Both the position numbers and the translations under genes were made by a program. A stretch of DNA of 64,000 nucleotides from Falsiroseomonas sp041690465 (GTDB lineage Bacteria; Pseudomonadota; Alphaproteobacteria; Acetobacterales; Acetobacteraceae), in assembly GCF_041690465.1 (NCBI RefSeq), contig NZ_JAWLHG010000007.1, positions 62,001-126,000 on the forward strand. Direction: 5' to 3'. Positions 16,845-25,113 of this stretch are shown here, piece after piece. The number at the start of each line of letters is the position of its first letter. Position 1 is the first letter of the stretch. The notes beneath the pieces are model-generated. The model was not told where the DNA came from and made no database searches. It was given only the letters and a program-made list of their open reading frames with translations.

Positions 16845-17309
16845 TCACAGGAACGGATCCATCAGTCCGCGCGGCAGCGGCACGCGCATCAGGCCGGCGA
16901 AGAACCAATGCACCAGGAAGGTCACCCCGGCCGCGACCGGCAGCGCCACCAGCACGCGGGTGCGGAACCAGAGGAACAGCGCCGTCAGCAGCAGGAAGGC
17001 GGTGGGGATGAAGCCCAGCGAGTCGGCGGCGAGGATGTAGAACACCACCGCGCCCAGCATCAGCACCACGGAGAGCAGCCGCGCCGGATCCCGCGTCCAG
17101 GGCGCGAGCGTCAGGGCGGGCGCGCGCTCGCGAAGGCCACGCAGCACGAGCAGGAACGCACAGAACCCGATCCCCGCGGCAAGGATGCGCGGGAACAGGT
17201 TCGGCCCGTAATCCTGCCCGGGGAAGGCGGGGAAGAAGGTGGTGAGCCACCACACCCAGCCCGCGAATCCCAGCAGGACGGCGCCGAGCAGCGCGTCGTT
17301 CAGGCGCAT
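16845..17309 (-). CDS. tctB: TTT transporter small permease (TctB family)
   Basis: A 154-residue membrane protein with four predicted hydrophobic segments, matching the poorly conserved TctB subunit. Identification rests on size, topology, the FFPAFPGQDYGPNLFPRILAAG segment and position between tctC (19 bp upstream) and tctA (7 bp downstream). It is needed with TctA for TTT transport in the inner membrane. Confidence 0.92.
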   Translation of the reverse strand: MRLNDALLGAVLLGFAGWVWWLTTFFPAFPGQDYGPNLFPRILAAGIGFCAFLLVLRGLRERAPALTLAPWTRDPARLLSVVLMLGAVVFYILAADSLGFIPTAFLLLTALFLWFRTRVLVALPVAAGVTFLVHWFFAGLMRVPLPRGLMDPFL

Positions 17310-17327
17310 GCCCGGCGCCGCTCCCGA

Positions 17328-18317
17328 TCAGCCGCGCGCCAGGCCGGCGCCGCGCATCGCCTCGCCCATAGCGCGGTCGCCCGCCGCCATGAACTGCGCG
17401 AAGCCCTGCGGGTCGGCGTAGATCATGCCGAAGCCGCGCTGGTTCATGAACTGCTTGAACTCGTTGTTGTCGAAGGTGCGCTTGATCGCCGGCACCAGCA
17501 CCGAGGTGACGGAGTCGGGCAGGTTCTTCGGCCCGGCGATGCCACGCCAAGCGCCGACGGAGTAGTTGATGCCGAGCGTCTCGTTCAGCGTCGGCACGTT
17601 CGGGAATTGCGGATTGCGCTCGGGCGCCATGATCGCCAGCGACTTGGCACGGCCGGCATCGAGCATCGCGCGCGCCTCGGGCACCGAGCAGGTGACGATG
17701 TCCACGCCGCCCGCGGCCAGTTCCTGCATCGCCGGCGCCGCGCCGTTGGAGGGCACCCAGCGCACATGGTCGCCCTTCAGCCCCATCGCCTGCAGCCAGC
17801 CGACCAGCGCCAGGTGCCAGATGCCGCCCTGGCCGGTGCCGGAGGCCTTGAAGGTGCCGGCGGGCTGCGCCTTGATCGCGTCCGCCAGCGCCTTGATGTC
17901 GGCGTAGGGGGAGTCGTTCTTCACCTGCACGCCCGGCGGGTCGGAGTTCATCAGCGCCAGCGGCGTGTAGCTGGTGGGGTTGAGCTGGGTCAGCCCCTGC
18001 CAGTGCATCATGGTGATCTCGACCGTGATCATCCCGATCGTGTAGCCGTCCGGCTGCGCGGTCGCGATCGCGCTGTGGCCCACCACGCCGGAGCCGCCCG
18101 TGCGGTTCACCACGTTCACCGGCTGGCCGAGATCCTTCTCGAGCAGGGTGGCGACGATCCGCGCCGTGGCGTCGGTGCCGCCGCCCGCACCCCAGGGCAC
18201 CACCATCTGAATCGGCCGATTCGGGTAGCGGCCCTGCGCGATGGCGGGCACGGCGAGCAGCCCGCCCGCGGCGAGCCCGGACCCGGCAAGAAGGTGGCGG
18301 CGTGTGAGGATGGCCAT
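17328..18317 (-). CDS. tctC: TTT transporter substrate-binding protein (TctC/Bug family)
   Basis: A 329-residue receptor and first gene of the TTT operon. A leader with paired arginines (TRRHLLAGSGLAAGG) ends near PAIAQG. The mature part has MVVPWGAGGGTDATAR, NRTGGSGVVGH and PDGYTIG. An N-rich, more divergent C-terminal half suggests a ligand different from those of the two orphan Bug proteins in this window. The carboxylate carried cannot be told from the sequence. Confidence 0.94.
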   Translation of the reverse strand: MAILTRRHLLAGSGLAAGGLLAVPAIAQGRYPNRPIQMVVPWGAGGGTDATARIVATLLEKDLGQPVNVVNRTGGSGVVGHSAIATAQPDGYTIGMITVEITMMHWQGLTQLNPTSYTPLALMNSDPPGVQVKNDSPYADIKALADAIKAQPAGTFKASGTGQGGIWHLALVGWLQAMGLKGDHVRWVPSNGAAPAMQELAAGGVDIVTCSVPEARAMLDAGRAKSLAIMAPERNPQFPNVPTLNETLGINYSVGAWRGIAGPKNLPDSVTSVLVPAIKRTFDNNEFKQFMNQRGFGMIYADPQGFAQFMAAGDRAMGEAMRGAGLARG

Positions 18318-18394
18318 GGCGTCTCTGTCTCCCTCTGCGCGGCGCTTGGCGCGCGGCGCTTGGCGGAGAAGCTAGGCCGCAAGCGGTGCCGGCA

Positions 18395-18814
18395 TCAAGC
18401 CGGTGGTGCGATAGGCCGCACGATCAGGATGTCGTCCGCCACAGTCTCCACTTGCACAGACGCGCCCACGGGAGGGCGCGGAGCGAACGGCGGCAGGCGG
18501 GCCGGCCACTCTTCCTCGGCCAGCCGCACCCAGACACCGGCGGCCACATGATCGATGACCACGCCACTCTGACCGATCAAGTGAGCGTACGGCCCGGCGT
18601 AAGGTTGTCGCGGCCCCAGGCCTTGCATAAGCCGCCAGTAGGCGCCCACCGCCAACGCGAGCGGCAGGCCAGAGAGCAACATGAGCATGCCCAGCGCGGC
18701 GTCTTCCGTCACATAGCCGACGCCAAAGGCAAAGGCGCATGTCCCGACGGCGAGCAGCAACCAGCGAAACCTTCGAAGCAAGGCGGCCAGCAAACCCATC
18801 GCTCCAGCCGTCAT
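18395..18814 (-). CDS. NfeD-like membrane protein (second copy)
   Basis: A 139-residue protein with two hydrophobic segments (about residues 5-60) and a C-terminal OB-fold-like domain. That domain parallels the neighbouring NfeD: GQSGVVIDHVAAGVWVRL...WPAR...GASVQVETVADDILIVRP here, against GRHGIVLSADARGLRVRI...WPAR...GSQVRVEGVDGTLLIVRP there. It follows nfeD by 18 bp on the same strand and is probably in the same transcript. It looks like a diverged tandem duplicate with a rebuilt membrane part. Role inferred: assisting SPFH-protein membrane assemblies. Confidence 0.7.
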   Translation of the reverse strand: MTAGAMGLLAALLRRFRWLLLAVGTCAFAFGVGYVTEDAALGMLMLLSGLPLALAVGAYWRLMQGLGPRQPYAGPYAHLIGQSGVVIDHVAAGVWVRLAEEEWPARLPPFAPRPPVGASVQVETVADDILIVRPIAPPA

Positions 18815-18832
18815 CCGGCGAGGCTTGGCACG

Positions 18833-19273
18833 TCAAGCATCGCCATCCAGGCTAGGCCGCACAATGAGCAGCGTCCCGTCCACACCCTCCACGCGCACTT
18901 GGCTGCCCGCAGCGGGCGTGGCGACTCCGCGCGGAGTGCGGGCGGGCCAGTCGCTGTCGCCGATTCTCACGCGCAGGCCGCGGGCATCCGCCGACAACAC
19001 GATCCCATGCCGCCCGGCCAGCCCGGCTTCCGGCGCATTCACGCGGTGGGAGGGGCCGCCGCGCGGGCGCAGCCAGAGCGAGGTGCCGACGCCGGAAGCG
19101 AGCAGCGCCAGGAACACCGCCACCGCCACGCCGAAACCCGGCGCGGCGATCAGCAGCAGCAGCCCGGTGCCGACGGCGGCGGTGCCGGCCCACACGAAGT
19201 AGACGCCCGGCAGCACCAGTTCCGCGCCGAGCAACGCCAAGCCGAGCAGGATCCAGATCAACCCCGGTTCCAT
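18833..19273 (-). CDS. NfeD family membrane protein
   Basis: A 146-residue short NfeD: three or so hydrophobic segments (ELVLPGVYFVWAGTAAVGTG region), then a soluble OB-fold domain ending TLLIVRPSLDGDA. Short NfeD proteins pair with SPFH/stomatin proteins in membrane microdomains and quality control. The ATG at 19273 lies inside the last codons of the SPFH gene (16-bp overlap), which supports translational coupling and a physical partnership. Confidence 0.9.
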   Translation of the reverse strand: MEPGLIWILLGLALLGAELVLPGVYFVWAGTAAVGTGLLLLIAAPGFGVAVAVFLALLASGVGTSLWLRPRGGPSHRVNAPEAGLAGRHGIVLSADARGLRVRIGDSDWPARTPRGVATPAAGSQVRVEGVDGTLLIVRPSLDGDA

Positions 19274-20208
19274 GGGTTCCCGCCTGTCGTCGCCGGTGGC
19301 GGCGAGGTGCCCGGCGCGCCGCCGCCGGTGGGAAAGCGCAGCAGCTCCAGCGCCTGGGTGACGCCGCCGGCCAGTGCCGAGCTCTCCATCGGCACCACCA
19401 CAAGACGCGAGGAGGGGTTGGCCGCCAGGGCCTCGAACGCTTTCACGTATTTCTCGGCAATGAAGTAACGCAGCGCATCGCCGCCCGACCCGGCGGCGGC
19501 CTCGGCGACCATGCGCGTCGCGTTCGCCTCCGCCTGCGCCAGCCGTTCGCGCGCCTCCGCGTCGCGCATCGCGGCATCGCGCCGGCCTTCGGCCTGCAGC
19601 ACCAGCGCCTGCTTCTCGCCCTCGGCGCGCGCCACCGCCGCGCGGCGCTCGCGCTCGGCGGTCATCTGCAGGTTCATCGCCCGGATCAGGTTCTCCGGCG
19701 GCTCGATCTTGCGGATCTCGACGCGGCTGACCTTCACGCCCCAGGGCTCGGTCGCGCCGTCCAGCACGGTCAGCAGCGTGGTGTTGATGCGGTCGCGGCC
19801 GGACAGCGTGGCGTCGAGGTCGAGCTCGCCGACCACGGAGCGGATGTTGGTCATCGCCAGGCTGGTGAGCGCCAGGCTCATGTCCTGCACGGCATAGGCG
19901 GCCTTGGCCGGGTCCATGACGCGATAATAGACGATGCCGTCGGTGGCGACGGTCGCGTTGTCGCGCGTGATCACCGCCTGTTCGGGGATGTCGAGCACCA
20001 CCTCCTGCACGTTCAGCCGGCGGCCGATGCGGTCCACATAGGGGACGATCAGGTTCAGGCCCGGCTGCAGCAGGCGGGTGAAGGCGCCGAAGCGCTCCAC
20101 CGACCACACCTCGCCCTGCGGCACGGTGCGGACGCCCTGCGCGACGGTGAACACCGCAAGCAGCAGCAGTGCGATGAAGACGATCGTTGCCAGCGAGATG
20201 TCGGACAT
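19258..20208 (-). CDS. SPFH/Band 7 (stomatin/QmcA-like) membrane protein
   Basis: A 316-residue protein with one N-terminal membrane helix (residues 8-26), then the SPFH domain: VRTVPQGEVWSVERFGAF, PGLNLIVPYVDRIGRRLNVQE, DIPEQAVITRDNATVATDGIVYYRV. A long Ala/Glu/Arg coiled coil (about 175-250) is followed by a Pro/Gly-rich tail. This matches the stomatin-like QmcA group that forms inner-membrane oligomers and binds proteases. It is the first gene of the three-gene SPFH-NfeD-NfeD-like operon. Confidence 0.94.
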   Translation of the reverse strand: MSDISLATIVFIALLLLAVFTVAQGVRTVPQGEVWSVERFGAFTRLLQPGLNLIVPYVDRIGRRLNVQEVVLDIPEQAVITRDNATVATDGIVYYRVMDPAKAAYAVQDMSLALTSLAMTNIRSVVGELDLDATLSGRDRINTTLLTVLDGATEPWGVKVSRVEIRKIEPPENLIRAMNLQMTAERERRAAVARAEGEKQALVLQAEGRRDAAMRDAEARERLAQAEANATRMVAEAAAGSGGDALRYFIAEKYVKAFEALAANPSSRLVVVPMESSALAGGVTQALELLRFPTGGGAPGTSPPPATTGGNPWNRG

Positions 20209-20313
20209 GGCGCGACTCGGGTCCCCTTGATTTCACCCCAGGGTAGCGCGTCCCCCTCTTTTCCGCGCGCCCGATCGCGGCCAGCATCGGGGAAACCGGT
20301 GGAGGGGCGCGGC

Positions 20314-21783
20314 GTGGCGATCGGGGCGAAGAAGAACCTGCTGGTCATCCTGTCCGACGAGCACAACCCGAAGGCGCTCGGCTGCGCCGGGCACCCCTTC
20401 GCCCATACGCCGAACCTGGATGCGCTGGCCGCGCGAGGAACGCGCTTCACCGCCGCCATCACCCCTTCGCCGATCTGCGTGCCGGCACGCGCCGCGCTGG
20501 CGACGGGCCAGACGCTGCACGCGATGGGCCGCTACCACGACAACGCCGATCCCTATGATGGCGGCGTGCGCTCCTGGCACCACGCCCTGCGGGAGGCCGG
20601 TCATGAGGTGGTCTCGATCGGCAAGCTGCATTTCCGCGGCCTCCCCGGGGACGACCACGGCTTCTCGGAAGAGCGCCTGGCGATGCATGTGGTGGACGGC
20701 AAGGGCGACCTGCTCGCGCTGGTCCGCGACGAGACCGCGCCGCCGCGCAAAGGCGCGGCCAAGATGTCCGCCGCCGCCGGCCCGGGCGAGAGCGACTACA
20801 CCCGCTATGACCGCGACATCTGCGCTGACGCGCAGGTCTGGTTGCGGGCGCGCGCGAAGCAGGCGGCGGAGAAGCCCTGGTGCCTCTTCGTCTCGCTGGT
20901 CACGCCGCATTTCCCCCTGATCGCACCGCCCGAGCACTTCTTCCGGTATCCGCCGGAGGTGGTGGGCATGCCGAAGCTCTACGCGAAGGAGGAGCGGCCG
21001 CAGCATCCCTTCATCCGCGACTACGCGGCGACCATCCCGTACGATTCCCATGTGAAGGATGCGGCGACGGCGCAGCGCATGATGGCGGGCTACTACGGGC
21101 TCGTCTCCTTCATGGACGAGCAGGTCGGCAAGATCCTCGCCTGCCTCGAGGATTGCGGGCTGGGGACGGAGACGCGCGTGCTCTACGCCTCCGACCATGG
21201 CGACAATGTCGGCGCGCGCGGCCTGTGGGGGAAGTCCGTGATGTACGAGGAGAGCGTCGGCGTTCCGATGATCCTGGCCGGGGCGGGCGTGCCGGGCGGC
21301 TCCACCTGCGCCACGCCGGTGTCGCTGACCGACGTCTTCGCCACCGTGCTGGATGCCGTCGGCTGCGCGGAGGCGCCGCCGGAGGGCTCGGGGTCGCTGT
21401 TCGACATTGCGCGGGGTGGCTCACCCGGCCGGCGCGTGGTCAGCGAGTACCACGCCAGCGGGTCGCGCGAGGCGGCCTACATGCTGCGCGAGGGACGCTG
21501 GAAATACGTGCGCTACGTCACCTATCCGGCGCAGCTCTTCGACCTGGAAGCCGATCCGGAGGAACTCGCGGACCTCGCCGGCGACCCGGCGCATGCCGCC
21601 ACGCTCGCGCGGCTCGAGGCTGCGCTGGGCGACGAGCTGGGGGAGGATCCGGCGGTGCTGGATGCGGGCGTCAAGGCGCGGCAGGCCGCGATCCTTGCCG
21701 CCAATGGCGGGCGAGAGGCGGTGCTGGCGCGCGGCGACCTGCCCTTCTCGCCGCCGCCCGGCGTGCGCCCCTCCTGGAGCTGA
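20314..21783 (+). CDS. Cysteine-type sulfatase (choline-sulfatase-like)
   Basis: A 489-residue alkaline-phosphatase-superfamily hydrolase. The formylglycine motif CVPAR begins at Cys55 and the metal-binding segment LLVILSDEHNPK is at the start. A later DHGDNVGARGLWGKSVMYEESV and the C-terminal WKYVRY...LFDLEADPEE are typical of sulfatases and phosphonate monoester hydrolases. It starts at a GTG with GGTGGAGGGG 7-16 bp upstream and has no signal peptide, so it is probably cytoplasmic. Maturation would need a formylglycine-generating enzyme, not found here. Substrate unknown. Confidence 0.92.
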   Translation: MAIGAKKNLLVILSDEHNPKALGCAGHPFAHTPNLDALAARGTRFTAAITPSPICVPARAALATGQTLHAMGRYHDNADPYDGGVRSWHHALREAGHEVVSIGKLHFRGLPGDDHGFSEERLAMHVVDGKGDLLALVRDETAPPRKGAAKMSAAAGPGESDYTRYDRDICADAQVWLRARAKQAAEKPWCLFVSLVTPHFPLIAPPEHFFRYPPEVVGMPKLYAKEERPQHPFIRDYAATIPYDSHVKDAATAQRMMAGYYGLVSFMDEQVGKILACLEDCGLGTETRVLYASDHGDNVGARGLWGKSVMYEESVGVPMILAGAGVPGGSTCATPVSLTDVFATVLDAVGCAEAPPEGSGSLFDIARGGSPGRRVVSEYHASGSREAAYMLREGRWKYVRYVTYPAQLFDLEADPEELADLAGDPAHAATLARLEAALGDELGEDPAVLDAGVKARQAAILAANGGREAVLARGDLPFSPPPGVRPSWS

Positions 21784-21831
21784 CCTGGACCGAAGCAGCC
21801 CTGAGTGTGCTCGGGGCTACCCTGGTCCAGG
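21784..21831 (+). terminator. Two-tier hairpin after the sulfatase gene
   Basis: Starting at the base after the sulfatase stop, an 8-bp outer stem (21784-21791 with 21824-21831, both perfect) encloses a 9-bp inner stem with one G-T pair (21797-21805 with 21810-21818) and a TGTG loop. There is no U-tract. It is plausible as a transcription terminator or 3'-end stabiliser. Confidence 0.55.
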
Positions 21832-21841
21832 CGTTCAAGGG

Positions 21842-21902
21842 CCTGGCGTTTCACGCCCTGGCGTGCCCAGCTGCGGTGTGCACCCAGGGCGATCGCGGGC
21901 TA
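21842..21902 (-). repeat. Dispersed ~61-bp repeat, copy A
   Basis: This segment matches 57351-57413 over its length: 16 identical bases at one end (21887-21902, GGGCGATCGCGGGCTA), then TGTGCA, then ten identical bases GGCGTGCCCA, and a weaker outer part. Roughly 80% of positions match by eye. On the minus strand it starts with TAG, the former junction with the HPF-like gene stop before the adjacent MITE-like insertion. No function is known. Confidence 0.6.
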
Positions 21903-21903
21903 G

Positions 21904-22051
21904 GAGCCTGTCCGAGAAAGCAGATTCGCGACAAAGGGCGACACAACCTTGCTCCTATAGCGCCTGTGAAAGTGAAAGCGGATACCGATGATAGCCTTCG
22001 TGTATCAAAATTGCTGACTGCGGTGTGGGCGAGGAATACTCGGACAGGCTC
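21904..22051. mobile_element. MITE-like insertion (148 bp) with 13-bp terminal inverted repeats
   Basis: Perfect inverted ends GAGCCTGTCCGAG (21904-21916) and its complement (22039-22051) bound a 148-bp, markedly AT-richer stretch without a coding region. CTAG flanks both sides (21900-21903 and 22052-22055), as expected for a 4-bp target duplication; the palindromic CTAG also extends the inverted repeat to 17 bp. The ends and target resemble IS5-family elements, but the family is inferred. The right-hand CTAG supplies the TAG stop of the HPF-like gene, so the insertion did not truncate it. Confidence 0.75.
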
Positions 22052-22399
22052 CTAGCTCAGGTCGTTGTCGCGCACCGAGGCGCGGCCCTTATGGTCGGTC
22101 CGCCCGGCCAGCGCCTTGTCCAGAACCTTGCGCGCCTTCTCGATGGCGCCGTCAATCGCCAGCGGGATGGTCTCCGCCTGGTGCGTCACCGCCACCGGCT
22201 GCTGGCCGTTCGGCCGCGCCTCGATCATGCAGCGCTTGTCGGCCGCACCACCCTTGGCGGCGTTCACGTCGGCGAGATGCACCTCCACCCGGGTGAGATG
22301 TTCGGCGAAGCGGTCGAGACCGGCGGAGACGGCGGCCTCTACGCGCCCGGTGAACTCGTCGTCGCCGGCGGTATGGTTGGTGTTGATCTGTATCTGCAT
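22052..22399 (-). CDS. HPF/RaiA-family ribosome-associated protein
   Basis: A 115-residue protein with the S30AE/HPF fold pattern: beta strand MQIQINTNHT, amphipathic helix with RFAEHLTRVEVHLADVN, the conserved KRCMIEARPNGQQPVAVTHQAETIPLAIDGAIEKARKVLDK block and a charged tail. Such proteins bind the 30S subunit and help ribosome hibernation or protection in stationary phase. AAGGAAG precedes the ATG. Its TAG stop lies within the CTAG duplication of the MITE-like element immediately downstream. Confidence 0.85.
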   Translation of the reverse strand: MQIQINTNHTAGDDEFTGRVEAAVSAGLDRFAEHLTRVEVHLADVNAAKGGAADKRCMIEARPNGQQPVAVTHQAETIPLAIDGAIEKARKVLDKALAGRTDHKGRASVRDNDLS

Positions 22400-22535
22400 C
22401 GCTTCCTTTCCTCGATGCACCGTCAACGCAGCGCTGACCTGAGAGTTGGTGGGCATGCGGCGGCGATCCACCCCCCTCCCGCCGCCAGGGGCCGCATGAT
22501 CGGCGCGGTTGGCCGCCGCGCCCCGGCGGTGCACA

Positions 22536-23798
22536 ATGGCCGGCGGGATGGAAGCGCCTCCGGAATCGCCCGCGCCACAGGGCCGAGCGCGGGACTTGCT
22601 GGCCTCGGGCGACTTCAGGCGCCTGTGGCTGCTCGGCGGCATCATGAACTCGATGCGCTGGGTGGAGGTGCTCGCCGCGGCGCTGTTCACCTTCGAGGTG
22701 ACGGGGTCCGGCATCACGGTGGCCTTCGTCACCGCGGCGCGCAGCCTGCCTCTGCTCTGCTTCGGCGCGATCGCCGGCGTGGTGTGCGAAGCGATGAACC
22801 GCAAGCACATCCTCTTCGTCGGCATGGTCCTGAGTTGCGCGGCCGGCGCGAGCATCTGCCTGCTCTACCTGCTGGGCTGGGTGCAGCCCTGGCACCTGGG
22901 GCTGGCGGCCTTCGTCAGCGGCAGCGTCTGGGCCACCGAGATGGCCACGCGCCGACGGATGATCGGCGAATGTGCCGGCCCTGGCCTGGTGTCCAAGGCG
23001 GTGGCGCTCGACAGCCTGACGAACTCATCCGCGCGCATGGTCGGGCCGCTGGTGGGCAGCATCTCCTTCGCCTGGCTTGGCCTCGCCGGCGCCTTCGCCA
23101 TCTCCTCGGGCTGCTACCTGATGGGCGCGCTGTTGGCGTCCGGCATCCACCACGTCCAGGAGACGCGGCGCGTGAACCTCGCGCGGGTTCCGGGCGATCT
23201 GGCCGACAGCCTCGCCTTCGCCTTGCGGCAGCCGGCGGTGCTGACCGTGCTGGGGGTGACGGCGACGATGAACTTCTTCGCCTTCTCCTACGTCGCGCTC
23301 GTCGCGCCGCTGGCGCGCTCGGTGTTCGGCGTGCAGGAAGCGCTGGTCGGGCTGCTGGCCGCGGCGGAGCCGTTCGGCGGCCTGCTGGGCGGGATCCTGC
23401 TGGCGAGCCTTGCGCCGCGCTCCAGCCTGCGCGTCCTCATGATCGGCGGATCGGCGCTGTTCCTCGTCACCCTCGCGGTGATGCCGCTGATGCCAAGCTA
23501 TGCGCTGGCCTGCCTGCTGCTGCTCGGCGGCGGGCTCGGGCTTGCGCTGTTCAGCAACATGCAGACCACCATCGTGCTGACCAACGTGCCCGCCGGCCAG
23601 CGGTCGCGGCAGATGGGGCTGGTGACGATGTGCATCGGCCTCGGGCCGCTCGGCCAGATATTGATCGGCGTGCTGGCGGAGATGTTCGGCGCCCCGCTGG
23701 CAGTGAGCATCTCCGCGCTGGCCGGCCTGACGGCGCTCGCCCTGGTCGCGCTGCTGGGCGTGATGACACGCGAACGGCCCGGCGGTCGGGCGGGCTGA
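22536..23798 (+). CDS. MFS transporter, drug/siderophore exporter type
   Basis: A 420-residue membrane protein with about 12 hydrophobic segments in two halves, resembling the MFS_3/EntS-like exporters. The signature AARSLPLLCFGAIAGVVCEAMNRKHIL lies between segments 2 and 3, and the second half is rich in Gly and Ala. The start is either ATG 22536 or ATG 22548; neither has a strong Shine-Dalgarno. It is transcribed divergently from the HPF-like gene. Substrate unknown; it ends 15 bp from the convergent TRAP operon. Confidence 0.85.
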   Translation: MAGGMEAPPESPAPQGRARDLLASGDFRRLWLLGGIMNSMRWVEVLAAALFTFEVTGSGITVAFVTAARSLPLLCFGAIAGVVCEAMNRKHILFVGMVLSCAAGASICLLYLLGWVQPWHLGLAAFVSGSVWATEMATRRRMIGECAGPGLVSKAVALDSLTNSSARMVGPLVGSISFAWLGLAGAFAISSGCYLMGALLASGIHHVQETRRVNLARVPGDLADSLAFALRQPAVLTVLGVTATMNFFAFSYVALVAPLARSVFGVQEALVGLLAAAEPFGGLLGGILLASLAPRSSLRVLMIGGSALFLVTLAVMPLMPSYALACLLLLGGGLGLALFSNMQTTIVLTNVPAGQRSRQMGLVTMCIGLGPLGQILIGVLAEMFGAPLAVSISALAGLTALALVALLGVMTRERPGGRAG

Positions 23799-23813
23799 CC
23801 CGGAGAGCGTTCC

Positions 23814-25109
23814 CTACAGGTCCCCGAGCAGCCGCGGCAGGAACAGTGCGAGCTCCGGCACGAAGGTCACCAGCATCAGCGCGGTGCCCATCGCCAGCAC
23901 GAACCACATCACCCAGGGCACCGTCGATTCGATCGAGCAGCCGGCCACCTTGCAGGTCACCATCAGGTTCACCGCCATCGGCGGCGTGAAGGCGCCGATC
24001 GCGACATTCATCGTCAGCACGATGCCGAACCAGGTCAGGTCCCAGCCGAACGCCGTCGCGATCGGGATCAGGATCGGCAGGAACACCAGGAAGATGGAGA
24101 TGGCGTCGATCAGCATGCCGGCGACCAGCACGATCAGCGTGATCATCAGCAGCATCACCACCTCGTTGCCGGTGATGCCGACCAGCGCATTGGCCAGCGC
24201 ATCGAAGGCGCCGACGGTGCTGCCGGCATGGGCGAAGATGCTGGCGAGCGCCACGATGATCAGCACCACGGCCGAGATCTCTGCGCCGTCGCGCAGCACC
24301 TCGTAGATCTGCCGCGGGGTCAGCACGCGATATATGAAGATGCCGACGAACAGGCCATAGAACACCGCGACCACCGCCGCCTCGGTCGGCGTGAAGGCGC
24401 CGGAGCGCAGCCCGCCGAGGATCACCACCGGCGCCAGCAGGCCCCAGATCGCCTCCCTGAAGGATTGCCAGAGCGGCGGGCGATCGTCGTCAGGCTCCGG
24501 CAGGCCGAAGCCGCGGATGCGTGCCAGCATCACCGCCGGCACCATCAGCGCGACGCCCGCCAGCAGCCCGGGCACCAGCCCGCCGACGAACAGCGCCGGC
24601 ACCGAGACGCCGGGCACCAGCACCGCATAGACGATGAAGGGGATGGAGGGCGGGATCAGCACCGCGGTGGAGCCCGCCGCGGCGATCAGGCTGGCGCAGT
24701 ACGGGCGCGGATAACCCTGGCGCAGCATGGCCGGCAGCATCACCGCGGCGACCGCGGCGGCGTCGGCCGCGCCCGATCCGCTGATGCCGCCGAGCACCAT
24801 GCAGACCAGCACGGCGACGATGGCCAGCGCGCCGGCGCGCCGGCCGACCAGCGCGGCGGCGAAGTTGACGAGCCTTATCGCCACCCCCGCGCGCTCGAAC
24901 ACCAGGCCGGCGAGCACGAACATCGGCAGCGCGAGGAGCGGGTATTTGGCGATGCCGGTCCAGACATTGGTCGGCAGCGCCATCACGCCGAGCCCCTCGA
25001 CGGCGATCACCAGGAAGCCCGCGACGCCGAGCGAGACACCGACCGGAACGCCCGCGAACAGCAGGACGAAGAAGACGCCGAGAAGGATCAGCGAGCCTTC
25101 GAGCGCCAT
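23814..25109 (-). CDS. dctM: TRAP transporter large permease (DctM family)
   Basis: A 431-residue membrane protein of about 12 segments, the large TRAP subunit that moves the substrate using the sodium gradient. Family segments visible are FAGVPVGVSLGVAGF, PLLALPMFVLAGLVFERAG, GGISGSGAADAAAVAAVMLPAML, STAVLIPPSIPFIVYA and GAFTPTEAAVVAVFYG. The ATG at 25109 follows the dctQ stop by 4 bp; an upstream in-frame start would overlap dctQ. Last gene of dctP-dctQ-dctM. Confidence 0.96.
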   Translation of the reverse strand: MALEGSLILLGVFFVLLFAGVPVGVSLGVAGFLVIAVEGLGVMALPTNVWTGIAKYPLLALPMFVLAGLVFERAGVAIRLVNFAAALVGRRAGALAIVAVLVCMVLGGISGSGAADAAAVAAVMLPAMLRQGYPRPYCASLIAAAGSTAVLIPPSIPFIVYAVLVPGVSVPALFVGGLVPGLLAGVALMVPAVMLARIRGFGLPEPDDDRPPLWQSFREAIWGLLAPVVILGGLRSGAFTPTEAAVVAVFYGLFVGIFIYRVLTPRQIYEVLRDGAEISAVVLIIVALASIFAHAGSTVGAFDALANALVGITGNEVVMLLMITLIVLVAGMLIDAISIFLVFLPILIPIATAFGWDLTWFGIVLTMNVAIGAFTPPMAVNLMVTCKVAGCSIESTVPWVMWFVLAMGTALMLVTFVPELALFLPRLLGDL

Positions 25110-25113
25110 CGCC

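Noticed and set aside
15554..18551. Long plus-strand frames (485 and 654 codons) over the TTT operon
   Set aside because: They oppose tctA, tctB and tctC and consist of Arg/His/Gln-rich low-complexity sequence.
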